Assembly: GCA_021827445.1 (NCBI GenBank)
Contig: JAKAVW010000031.1
Location: forward strand, 1-16,331
DNA from: Pseudomonadota bacterium
GTDB taxonomy: Bacteria > Pseudomonadota > Gammaproteobacteria > Acidithiobacillales > Acidithiobacillaceae
Direction of reading: 5' to 3'
DNA length: 16,331 nucleotides
Shown: positions 7,942 through 14,824 of the stretch, one piece after another
How the letters are laid out: the number at the start of each line of letters is the position of its first letter
How positions within the stretch are numbered: the stretch's first letter is position 1
Program-made: the position numbers and the translations under genes
Notes under the pieces: model-generated
Databases searched by the model: none
Seen by the model: only the letters and a program-made list of their open reading frames with translations
What the model was told of the DNA's origin: nothing

Positions 7942-8877
7942 ATGATAATATCTAAAGTTTGTATCCTCGGTGGCACCGGTTTTGTGGGTCGACATATCGC
8001 AGCAAGGCTTAGCCAGCAGGGCGTACAAACGCGCATCCTCACGCGCAACCGCGAACAGCACCGGGAAACCCTGCTAGTCCTGCCTGGCGTGGAGCTTTTT
8101 GAGACCAACATCTACGATCCTGCCACGTTGGAGACTCATTTTCGTGGCAGGGATGCGGTCATCAACCTCGTAGGCATCCTCAATGAGCACAAACGCGGGG
8201 ATTTCCATATTGCGCACAGTGAATTACCGCGCCTGGTAGCGAATGCCTGCGTCAAAGTAGGCATGCCCCGCTTACTGCATATGAGCGCTCTGGGCGCAGA
8301 CCCTGCCGGCCCCAGCGCCTACCAACGCTCGAAGGGTATCGGCCAGGAAGCCGTCCACCAAGCTGGTAAGGACAGCGCCGGGCTTCTGATGGTAACCATA
8401 TTCCGCCCCTCCGTTATCTTTGGCGAGGGGGACAGCTTCTTCAATCGTTTTGCCAACCTGCTGCGGCGTATTCCTTTCTTCCTGCCGCTAGCCAAGCCAA
8501 ACGCCAAGATGCAACCTGTCTGGGTGGAGAACGTGACAGATGCCTATGTCGAGGCTTTGAGTAACCCGGGGACCTACGGCCAGATTTACGACCTTTGCGG
8601 CCCAAAGGCTTACACGTTGCGGGATTTGGTGGCTTATACCCAAAGTCTTATCGGCACCAACAAGGCCATCATTGGTCTCCCCGACTGGGTAGCCATGATG
8701 CAGGCCATGGTTCTGGAAAAACTGCCTGGTCAACTGCTTACCCGCGACAATTTGCTCTCGCTTTCTGTGGATAATATCTGCACGGGATCTTGTTTCCCCG
8801 CTATATTCGGGCTACAGGCCAGATCCCTGGAGTCGGTCGTTCCCTCTTATCTCGGCAGAGATGTCAGTAAAGGGTGA
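7942..8877 (+). CDS. NDUFA9-like atypical SDR / NAD(P)-dependent epimerase-type protein
   Basis: A 311-residue atypical short-chain dehydrogenase of the complex-I-associated NDUFA9 type. The Rossmann nucleotide-binding motif is near the N-terminus (ILGGTGFVG, about residues 8-16). INLVGIL follows strand 4, and SAYQRSKG supplies the YxxxK pair (Tyr127, Lys131). Next come FRPSVIFGEGD and, in the C-terminal half, the PVWVENVTDAYVEAL segment typical of this family. The start ATG has AAGGGAG 7 bases upstream (7928-7934). An ATG-ATA-TGA mini-frame (7937-7945) overlaps the start codon. Bacterial members are thought to bind NAD(P)H and act in quinone or complex I assembly or in sugar/lipid metabolism; the substrate is not readable here. 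It is followed by a convergent small ORF, so it is probably a single-gene unit. Confidence 0.87.
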   Translation: MIISKVCILGGTGFVGRHIAARLSQQGVQTRILTRNREQHRETLLVLPGVELFETNIYDPATLETHFRGRDAVINLVGILNEHKRGDFHIAHSELPRLVANACVKVGMPRLLHMSALGADPAGPSAYQRSKGIGQEAVHQAGKDSAGLLMVTIFRPSVIFGEGDSFFNRFANLLRRIPFFLPLAKPNAKMQPVWVENVTDAYVEALSNPGTYGQIYDLCGPKAYTLRDLVAYTQSLIGTNKAIIGLPDWVAMMQAMVLEKLPGQLLTRDNLLSLSVDNICTGSCFPAIFGLQARSLESVVPSYLGRDVSKG

Positions 8878-8917
8878 AGATGATTCGAGCACGGAGGTAG
8901 CCAGGCACCTCTGCCGA

Positions 8918-9118
8918 TTAGGAAAACCAACGCAGGAATGCTGCAGCAGTGAGGACAATGACGCCCAAGCCGAAATCGAAACCCAGAATCCGGCGCTGCA
9001 CCGCCCCCGACCATCCACGTTCAAAGCGCAGGTAGACCATTCCGAGGATGACGCCCAGAACTGCGTAAGCCATTTTGAGAAACAGGGCCGTCAGAGCGGT
9101 CCCGTGAATGTCGGGCAA
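8918..9118 (-). CDS. Small two-helix membrane protein, unknown
   Basis: Sixty-six residues with two hydrophobic helices (around LFLKMAYAVLGVILGMVYL and GLGVIVLTAAAFL), joined by a short basic loop (RFERGWSGAVQRR), and a C-terminal RWFS. The alternating hydrophobic and positively charged pattern looks like a real membrane protein rather than a shadow frame, and no competing gene lies opposite it. The only in-frame start is TTG at 9116-9118 with no good Shine-Dalgarno. The frame extends upstream as NTYDDR before a stop, so the N-terminus may be truncated. I do not recognise the family. Confidence 0.45.
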   Translation of the reverse strand: MPDIHGTALTALFLKMAYAVLGVILGMVYLRFERGWSGAVQRRILGFDFGLGVIVLTAAAFLRWFS

Positions 9119-9179
9119 ACGGTCATCATAGGTATTTTAGCTAGTCTGCCTTGCCGATCTATACTTCATGGCTATTATT

Positions 9180-9455
9180 TCTACGGCGGCGAGGCTATAG
9201 CGTTCTTTGACGAGGAAGGAAGGCGAATTCTGGAACAGGCGATCTCCCAAGCCAGACAGACTGGCGTCATGGCGGAAGCAGGGGCCAACAGGCCACGCTA
9301 GCCAACATGATCACCGAAGAAGCCAAGCAATGGCCCTCTGACCTGACGGTGGTAGGCGGCCACGGGCGACGCGGGGTAAAACCGCTTGTTGCTCGGCAGC
9401 GTCGCAGAGGGCATATGTCGTTATGGCAAACACCCCGGTGCTGCTAGTGCGACCG
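9180..9455 (+). pseudogene. Universal stress protein (UspA family) remnant, frameshifted
   Basis: The C-terminal two thirds of a Usp-domain protein can be read across frames: YGGEAIAFFDEEGRRILEQA, then ANMITEEAKQWPSDLTVVGG with HGRRGVKPL, then LLGSVAEGICRY, then ANTPVLLVRP. The GxxGRxG and GS elements of the ATP-binding Usp motif are visible but lie in different frames. The joins are a frame change near 9288-9300, an apparent extra G at about 9388, and another at about 9425. The N-terminal strand and Asp-containing segment (usually ILVAVDGS) are absent upstream, so the gene is both truncated and frameshifted. Its last frame is the one the beta-subunit gene uses, so a naive beta ORF begins inside this remnant. 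Confidence 0.8.
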
Positions 9456-9493
9456 ACGGGGCACGAACACACCAGTTACCATTATTGCAAGAC

Positions 9494-9500
9494 GGAAGGA
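9494..9500 (+). promoter_or_regulatory. Shine-Dalgarno deciding the atpD start
   Basis: GGAAGGA lies 6 bases before GTG 9507. The upstream in-frame ATG at 9423 has no such site and would prepend residues that belong to the Usp remnant (ANTPVLLVRP). Confidence 0.7.
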
Positions 9501-9506
9501 CTGCGA

Positions 9507-10895
9507 GTGGATGGAAGTCCCAAAGACAAGATAGCTATCGGTACCATCACCGAGGTGCATGGGCCAGTGGCCACGATCGCCTGCAAGCCCTTGCCTCCCT
9601 TGGGTCGGGCATTACGCGCGATTGTGGAACAGGAACCATACCTCTTTGAGGTCCATCAGCAGCTCGATGCGGGCCATGTACGGGCCATAGCCATGCATGG
9701 TACCGAAGGCATACAACGCGGCACGCCGGTCTACGATACCGGCGCCCCCCTGCAAGTGCCCGTATCCCCGGCCTGCCTGGGGCGACTGTTGAACCTCTTT
9801 GGGGAACCCCTGGACGGAGGACTACCCCTTGAAGCAACCACCTTCAGCCCTATCCGCAAACAGCCCGCACCCCTCCGGGATGCCGTTGGTACCGGCACCA
9901 TATTGGAGACGGGCATCAAGGTGGTAGACCTCCTCTGTCCCTTCGTCAAAGGTGGCAAAACCGGCCTTTTTGGTGGTGCTGGGGTGGGCAAGACGGTACT
10001 GATCATGGAGTTCATGCATGCCATGGCCACCATCCATCAGGGAGTATCGGTATTTGCCGGGGTAGGAGAGCGCGTCCGGGAGGGGCATGAGTTGTGGCAC
10101 GCGATGCAGCAGGCTAACGTCATGGCCCATACGGTCATGATCTTCGGGCAAATGGACGAATCCCCGGGGATACGGTTCCGCGTGGGCCTCTCGGCCCTGA
10201 CCTACGCCGAATATCTGCGCGACTCTCTGCAAAAGGAAGTTTTGTTCGTGATGGATAACGTCTTTCGCTTCGTGCAGGCAGGCAGCGAGATATCGAGCCT
10301 GCTGGGACGGATGCCGGCGACGGTGGGCTACCAACCCACGTTGTCCACCGAAGTGGCGGAGATGCAGGACCGTATCCTGTCCACCCACCAAGGCGCCATC
10401 ACCTCGGTACAGGCGGTATATGTGCCGGCGGACGACATGACCGACCCCGCCGTGAATACCATACTGAGCCATCTGGACACCACCGTCATCCTCTCCCGGA
10501 GCCAGGCGGGAAAAGGCATTTACCCTGCCGTGGACTTACTCCAGTCGGGCAGCAAACTCATGGACCGCCACACCCTGGGTGAACGCCACTACACCGTTGC
10601 CGAGGGCGTGCGGGAGCATCTCGCGCGCTATCACGAACTGGAAGACATCATCGCCATGCTGGGCGTGGAGGAACTTTCCTCCCAGGATCGCCTTATTGTG
10701 ATGCGCGCGCGCAAGTTGCAACGCTATTTGACCCAGCCCTTTTGGGTGACCGCCTCCCATACCGGACTCCATGGAGTATCGGTCCCGCTGGAACAGACCC
10801 TGAACGACTGCGAGGCATTCCTGGCCGGGCATTTCGATGATGTCTCCGAGGAACACTGTTACATGCGGGGATCCATGGGGGAAACACCACTATGA
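9507..10895 (+). CDS. atpD: N-ATPase beta subunit (catalytic)
   Basis: The catalytic F1 beta subunit of an N-type rotary ATPase, 462 residues from GTG 9507, within the usual 460-480. The N-terminal beta-barrel opens with GTITEVHGPV. Walker A GGAGVGKT is at 156-163 (Lys162). The catalytic Glu is in VGERVREG (Glu188), and Walker B VLFVMDN contains Asp250. QAGSEISSLLGRMP and VGYQPTL follow as in other beta subunits. The C-terminal helical domain has EELSSQD at 10668-10688 where most F1 betas have DELSEED, so two acidic residues are missing. It is the first gene of the operon, as is typical for N-ATPases, and its stop overlaps the next start (ATGA). A longer version from ATG 9423 would carry 28 residues partly derived from a Usp remnant and is less likely. 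Confidence 0.95.
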   Translation: MDGSPKDKIAIGTITEVHGPVATIACKPLPPLGRALRAIVEQEPYLFEVHQQLDAGHVRAIAMHGTEGIQRGTPVYDTGAPLQVPVSPACLGRLLNLFGEPLDGGLPLEATTFSPIRKQPAPLRDAVGTGTILETGIKVVDLLCPFVKGGKTGLFGGAGVGKTVLIMEFMHAMATIHQGVSVFAGVGERVREGHELWHAMQQANVMAHTVMIFGQMDESPGIRFRVGLSALTYAEYLRDSLQKEVLFVMDNVFRFVQAGSEISSLLGRMPATVGYQPTLSTEVAEMQDRILSTHQGAITSVQAVYVPADDMTDPAVNTILSHLDTTVILSRSQAGKGIYPAVDLLQSGSKLMDRHTLGERHYTVAEGVREHLARYHELEDIIAMLGVEELSSQDRLIVMRARKLQRYLTQPFWVTASHTGLHGVSVPLEQTLNDCEAFLAGHFDDVSEEHCYMRGSMGETPL

Positions 10896-11302
10896 GGATG
10901 TTTACCTTGGTTCTCTCGTCGGCCACCCGAAGCGAGCGGATCGGTGAGGTGCTATCCTTCGTAGGGGAAGATGCTTCGGGGAGTTTCGGCATCCTCGCTG
11001 GCCATGGGCGGATGATGACCATTTTGGCGCCGGGTTTGGCGCGATTTCGGGGGGTGGACCAAAACTGGCGATACCTGGCCAGCCCTGGGGGAGTGCTCTA
11101 TTTTTATAAGGACAGCCTGTCCATCAGCACCCGCCGCTATCTGTTGGATGACGACTACGAACGCATTGCCGACGCTTTGGAAAGGCAATTATTGGAAGAG
11201 GAAAACCAATTACGAACCATGAAGGAAAGCCTTCGCCATATGGAAGAACAAGTCCTGAAACGGATGTGGGAAATGTCCCGGCAAAAGAGCGCGGTGGGAT
11301 GA
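10892..11302 (+). CDS. atpC: N-ATPase epsilon subunit
   Basis: A 136-residue central-stalk epsilon subunit. The N-terminal beta-sandwich (MRMFTLVLSSATRSERIGEV, then GSFGILAGHGRMMTILAPG) resembles F1 epsilon. The C-terminal part (about 85-130) is a long, highly charged helical region that could act in regulation. The ATG overlaps the atpD stop by 4 bases (ATGA), which indicates translational coupling. Sequence similarity to ordinary epsilon is modest; its position directly after beta and before an AtpQ-like gene supports the call. Confidence 0.88.
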   Translation: MRMFTLVLSSATRSERIGEVLSFVGEDASGSFGILAGHGRMMTILAPGLARFRGVDQNWRYLASPGGVLYFYKDSLSISTRRYLLDDDYERIADALERQLLEEENQLRTMKESLRHMEEQVLKRMWEMSRQKSAVG

Positions 11303-11568
11303 CCGGTTACGAACGGTTGCTCAAGCGCGTGAAGCAGCAGACCCTGAGCATGAAAAAGGCGCAAAGGGAGCATACCAGCCTGCTCGCTCAGACCTTCTAC
11401 CTGGGGACACTCGGACTACTGCTCGTGCTGCCGCCGGTTGCAGGCGCTTATCTCGGAAACTGGCTGGACAGCCTGTCCGGCGGGTACTCCATACATTGGA
11501 CCCTGAGCCTCATTTTCCTCGGCGTGGTAATCGGTGCCTTCAATGTCTATCGCTTCATCAAGGACTAG
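11299..11568 (+). CDS. atpQ: AtpQ/AtpI-like small membrane protein of the N-ATPase operon
   Basis: Eighty-nine residues: a basic N-terminal amphipathic segment (about 1-25), then two transmembrane helices (about 29-48 and 66-84) separated by a short loop (GNWLDSLSGGYS), ending YRFIKD. This matches the AtpI-like protein called AtpQ that occupies this place in N-ATPase operons, where it may help assembly or ring formation. I chose ATG 11299 because it overlaps the epsilon stop as ATGA, like the other junctions here; an in-frame ATG at 11266 lies inside the epsilon gene. The next gene begins only 3 bases later, so the usual neighbour atpR is not here. Confidence 0.85.
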   Translation: MTGYERLLKRVKQQTLSMKKAQREHTSLLAQTFYLGTLGLLLVLPPVAGAYLGNWLDSLSGGYSIHWTLSLIFLGVVIGAFNVYRFIKD

Positions 11569-11571
11569 GAC

Positions 11572-12264
11572 ATGCAACAAAGCACCATGACCAGCGTACC
11601 TGTTCTGCAGATCGGTCCGCTTTCCATTTCCGGAACGGTGCTCGTCACCTGGGTCATTATGGCGGTTTTAGGAGGCCTGAGCTGGGCGGTGACCCGTCAC
11701 CTGCAGGCCAAACCTGGCATGGTGCAGACCGCTGCAGAGGGCATAGTGAGTACCATGGAAAACGCCATCCACGAGCTAGCTCCAGAGCAGACCACCGAAC
11801 TGCTTCCCTTTATTGGCAGCCTCTGGATCTTCCTCGTGGTGGCCAATCTGAGTGGCCTGATCCCTGGCGTGCATTCGCCGACCGATGATCTTTCGGCTAC
11901 CTCGGCACTGGCTATCCTGGTGTTTTTCTCGGTACATTGGTTCGGCATTCGTAACCAGGGGATAAAGGGATACCTTCGGCACTATCTGTCTCCGACCTCC
12001 TTTCTTCTACCTTTCAACATCCTCAGCGAGATCACCCGCACCTTGACCCTGGCCGTGCGCCTGTTCGGCAACATGATGAGCCTCGAACTGGCCGCGCTGC
12101 TGATCGTGTTAGTGGCAGGTCTCCTGGTACCCATACCCATCCTCATGCTGCACATCGTGGAGGCGCTGGTGCAGGCGTATATCTTTGGTATGCTGGCACT
12201 GGTTTATATAGTCGGCGGGATTCAGCAGCAAGAGCGAACCCCACAAGAAAGGAGTGATTCATGA
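11572..12264 (+). CDS. atpB: N-ATPase a subunit (ion half-channels)
   Basis: A 230-residue integral membrane stator subunit that carries the ion access channels facing the c-ring. It is very hydrophobic with about five or six helices. The essential Arg is in TLAVRLFGNMM (Arg163), equivalent to E. coli aR210. PFNILSEITRTLTL precedes it, and a final helix ends ALVYIVGGIQQQ. The C-terminus is short and polar. The start ATG has AAGGA 7 bases upstream (11561-11565). It begins 3 bases after the atpQ stop, and its own stop overlaps the c-subunit start. Confidence 0.95.
   Translation: MQQSTMTSVPVLQIGPLSISGTVLVTWVIMAVLGGLSWAVTRHLQAKPGMVQTAAEGIVSTMENAIHELAPEQTTELLPFIGSLWIFLVVANLSGLIPGVHSPTDDLSATSALAILVFFSVHWFGIRNQGIKGYLRHYLSPTSFLLPFNILSEITRTLTLAVRLFGNMMSLELAALLIVLVAGLLVPIPILMLHIVEALVQAYIFGMLALVYIVGGIQQQERTPQERSDS
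12248..12254 (+). promoter_or_regulatory. Strong Shine-Dalgarno for the c-subunit gene
   Basis: AAAGGAG lies 6 bases before ATG 12261 and is the best ribosome binding site in the operon. This fits the need for many c copies per complex. Confidence 0.7.
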
Positions 12265-12527
12265 CGGCAATGACCTGGTTCACGCTGGCGTCCACCGTGG
12301 CCAGTCTCTTGGCGATCGCCATCGGTGTACTGGGGCCGGCGATCGCCATGGGCCGGGCCATCGCCGCTGCCTTGGATGCCCTGGCCCGGCAACCGGAATC
12401 GGCGTCCACCATTATGCGTACGTTGTTCATCGGGTTGGCCATGATCGAGTCTCTGGCGATCTACGTCCTGGTTATCGTATTCATCGTGATGTTCCGCAAT
12501 CCGCTGCTCGCCTACCTGATAAAATGA
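12261..12527 (+). CDS. atpE: N-ATPase c subunit (rotor ring)
   Basis: An 88-residue hairpin of two transmembrane helices with the polar loop ALARQPES. The ion-binding carboxylate is Glu63 in AMIESLAIY. Aligned without gaps to the Ilyobacter tartaricus Na+ c subunit through ARQPE, the Na+ ligand Gln32 is replaced by Met30, and the Thr after the Glu-Ser pair is Leu65; Ser64 and Tyr68 are kept. Loss of the Gln argues for a proton-binding ring. The helix 1 glycine pattern (GVLGPAIAMG) is that of a normal tightly packed ring. It overlaps atpB by ATGA. After it comes the only sizeable gap in the operon (64 bases). Confidence 0.95.
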   Translation: MTAMTWFTLASTVASLLAIAIGVLGPAIAMGRAIAAALDALARQPESASTIMRTLFIGLAMIESLAIYVLVIVFIVMFRNPLLAYLIK

Positions 12528-12570
12528 TCCTGAAACAAGCATTGAAGGGGATAGCAGGCGCTGCAGGATC
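12526..12570 (+). promoter_or_regulatory. Intercistronic hairpin between atpE and atpF
   Basis: GATCCTG (12526-12532, overlapping the atpE stop) can pair perfectly with CAGGATC (12564-12570). Inside, GCAG (12554-12557) pairs with CTGC (12561-12564), sharing one base with the outer arm. It lies just upstream of the atpF ribosome binding site (AAAGGA 12578-12583), so it could stabilise the upstream message or reduce flow into atpF. Confidence 0.45.
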
Positions 12571-12591
12571 TGTCGGGAAAGGACATTTGCA

Positions 12592-13338
12592 TTGGAAGTA
12601 AGCTGGTCCACCTTCTTCCTGGAAATCGTCAACTTCCTCATCCTGATCTGGATACTGAAGCATTTTTTTTATCGTCCCGTGCTGGAAGTGATCGCTCGCC
12701 GACGAGCGGCGGTGGAGAAAATCCTCGCCGACGCCAAGGCGATGCAAACCGCAGCTGAAGCACTCAAAGCGCAGTATGAAAACCGGCTCAGCCAGTGGGA
12801 AAAGGAGCGGCAGGCGGCCCATGAAACGCTGGACAAAGAGATCGCAGCAGAGAGCGCGCGTCGGTTGGCAGCATTGCAGAGTGCTCTGGAACAGGAGCGC
12901 GAAAAGGCACGAGTGCTTGCGGCGCGCGATGCCGAGGCCACGCGCATCCGCATCGAACAGGCTGCCTTGGCTCATGCGACTCAGTTCGCCACCCGCCTCC
13001 TGTCTGCGGTGGCAGGGTCGGAAACGGAACGTCGGCTCTTGGAATTCTTGCTCAAGGAGCTTCCCAACCTATCCCCGGAGGCCAAGGACCGCTTGAACAC
13101 CGCCGCCAAAAGCGGCGACGCCGCTCGCGTCGTCAGCGCCTTCCCCCTGGATGAAGCCAGCCGTCAAGTGCTAGAGCATTCTTTGGCGGCGCTCCTGGAA
13201 AGAGTGCCTCCCTTTGCCTACGAGGAGGATAAGGAGTTGCTGGCTGGCGTGCGTATCACCATAGGGGATTGGGCGCTGCGGGCCAATCTACGGGATGAAC
13301 TCGGGGCCTTTGCGGAATTTTCCGATGAACAACGGTGA
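12592..13338 (+). CDS. atpF: N-ATPase b subunit with delta-like C-terminal domain
   Basis: A 248-residue peripheral-stalk subunit. One N-terminal membrane helix (FFLEIVNFLILIWILKHFFY, about residues 8-27) precedes a long charged coiled coil (about 30-145), as in F0 b. Unlike the roughly 160-residue ordinary b, about 100 more residues follow. Their end, LLAGVRITIGDWALRANLRD, resembles the C-terminal segment of delta/OSCP (GGxxIxxGDxxxDxSxRxxL). No separate atpH occurs in the operon, so this tail probably does the job of delta by docking on the F1 top; b subunits of N-ATPases are known to be extended in this way. The start is TTG 12592 with AAAGGA 8 bases upstream. It overlaps atpA by 14 bases. 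Confidence 0.92.
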   Translation: MEVSWSTFFLEIVNFLILIWILKHFFYRPVLEVIARRRAAVEKILADAKAMQTAAEALKAQYENRLSQWEKERQAAHETLDKEIAAESARRLAALQSALEQEREKARVLAARDAEATRIRIEQAALAHATQFATRLLSAVAGSETERRLLEFLLKELPNLSPEAKDRLNTAAKSGDAARVVSAFPLDEASRQVLEHSLAALLERVPPFAYEEDKELLAGVRITIGDWALRANLRDELGAFAEFSDEQR

Positions 13339-14824
13339 GGACACCCTGTCTTCAGGTCCCCTGCGCAAGCAGGCGGCCTGGCTGGAACACTATGGTCCCG
13401 GCCTGCGCTTTACCGAAGAGGGGAGTGTGATATCGGTGGGCGATGGGATCGCTTGGGCCAGCGGCCTTCCTTCCGCCGCCATGCAAGGAATCCTCGATTT
13501 TGCCGATGGCAGCCGTGGGATGGTCTTCGATCTGGCCGAGGGACAGGTTGGTGCAGTACTCCTGCATCAAACTGAGGCGCTCACCTCGGGCACCGCCGTG
13601 CGATCATCCCGGGGAACCTTGCGCATTCCAGTAAGCAACGATTTGCTGGGGCGCATTATCGACCCCCTAGGCACCCCTTTGGATGGCACGGCGGCTTCCG
13701 AAGCTGCGGCGTGGTATCCGCTGCAAACGGGGTCTCCGCCCATCACGGTGCGCGATTTCGTGCACACGCCTCTGTACTCTGGCATCAAGATCATCGATAC
13801 GCTGATCCCCATCGGTAAAGGTCAACGCCAGTTGGTCATCGGCGACGAAGGCCTGGGCCGCAGCTCGGTGGCCCTGGATACTGTCATCAACCAGCGCGGT
13901 AAGGGTGTCTACTGCGTGTATGTGCTCATCGGCCAAAAACGCTCTACGGTCGTCAACACCATCGAGACCCTGCGACAGTACGAAGCCCTTGACTTCACGA
14001 CCGTGGTGGTCGCCGAAGCCAGTGCATTGCCCGGCCTGCAGCATCTGGCCCCCTTCGCGGGCTGCGCTATCGCCGAGTTCTGGATGCGGCAAGGGCGGGA
14101 CAGCCTGGTGGTCTACGACGATCTCACCACCCACGCCAAGACCTATCGCGAACTTTCCTTGTTGCTCCGCCGACCACCCGGGCGCGAGGCCTATCCGGGG
14201 GACATTTTTTCGGTGCATGCCGGACTGCTAGAGCGGGCAACCTGTCTCAACGCGGCTGAGGGAGGCGGAAGCATGACGGCGCTCCCTATCGTGGAGACCC
14301 TGCAAGGTGAAATCGCGGCCTACATCCCCACCAACCTCATCTCCATCACGGATGGGCAGATTTATCTCGACCGAAACCTCTTCGCCGGCGGGTTCCGTCC
14401 GGCCATCGACATCGCCAAGTCGGTTTCCCGCATCGGCGGTCAAGCCCAGCACCCCCGCATCAAGGAAGAGGCCGGGCGGATGAAGCTAGACTACCTCCAG
14501 TTTCTGGAGCTTGAGGTATTCACCCGTTTCGGGGCACACCTGGAAGCCTCCATGGAGGCGGCCATACGACGGGGGCGTACATTGCGCGAGATTCTCAAGC
14601 AAGACCGTCTCTCGCCCCAATCCATCGAGTATCAGCTCGCCTGGCTGGTGGCCTTCAATGAAGGGCTGTTCGCGGACACGCCACCAGAGGATATTCCCAC
14701 CCGTATGCAACTCCTGGAAAAAGAGGTAGAGCACGCGGGCCTCTCTCTGGACACTCCCCGAGACGCATGGGTCGGTGCCGTAACCCAATGGCTGGGAAAG
14801 CCGACCAGCGAGACGGGAACATGA
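13325..14824 (+). CDS. atpA: N-ATPase alpha subunit with unusual P-loop
   Basis: The non-catalytic F1 alpha subunit, 499 residues from ATG 13325 (an in-frame ATG at 13295 would add 10). The N-terminal barrel includes VISVGDGIAWASGLP. The nucleotide domain has SGIKIIDTLIPIGKGQR and then a P-loop GDEGLGRSS (about 173-181), where other alphas have GDRQTGKT: the P-loop Lys is Arg179 and the Thr is Ser180. LVVYDDLTTHAKTYRELSLL follows as usual. The arginine finger that reaches into the catalytic site is kept in SVSRIGG (Arg369). The C-terminal domain is of normal length. It overlaps atpF at the front and atpG by ATGA at the end. If the P-loop change is real, nucleotide binding at the non-catalytic sites may be altered. 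Confidence 0.94.
   Translation: MNNGEDTLSSGPLRKQAAWLEHYGPGLRFTEEGSVISVGDGIAWASGLPSAAMQGILDFADGSRGMVFDLAEGQVGAVLLHQTEALTSGTAVRSSRGTLRIPVSNDLLGRIIDPLGTPLDGTAASEAAAWYPLQTGSPPITVRDFVHTPLYSGIKIIDTLIPIGKGQRQLVIGDEGLGRSSVALDTVINQRGKGVYCVYVLIGQKRSTVVNTIETLRQYEALDFTTVVVAEASALPGLQHLAPFAGCAIAEFWMRQGRDSLVVYDDLTTHAKTYRELSLLLRRPPGREAYPGDIFSVHAGLLERATCLNAAEGGGSMTALPIVETLQGEIAAYIPTNLISITDGQIYLDRNLFAGGFRPAIDIAKSVSRIGGQAQHPRIKEEAGRMKLDYLQFLELEVFTRFGAHLEASMEAAIRRGRTLREILKQDRLSPQSIEYQLAWLVAFNEGLFADTPPEDIPTRMQLLEKEVEHAGLSLDTPRDAWVGAVTQWLGKPTSETGT

Noticed and set aside
8894..8912. GAGGT/ACCTC hairpin between the convergent dehydrogenase and small ORF
   Set aside because: Five-base arms and no T run; too weak to call a bidirectional terminator.
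9423..9506. Upstream ATG extension of the beta subunit
   Set aside because: The added residues include the Usp C-terminal strand (ANTPVLLVRP) and there is no Shine-Dalgarno; GTG 9507 fits better.
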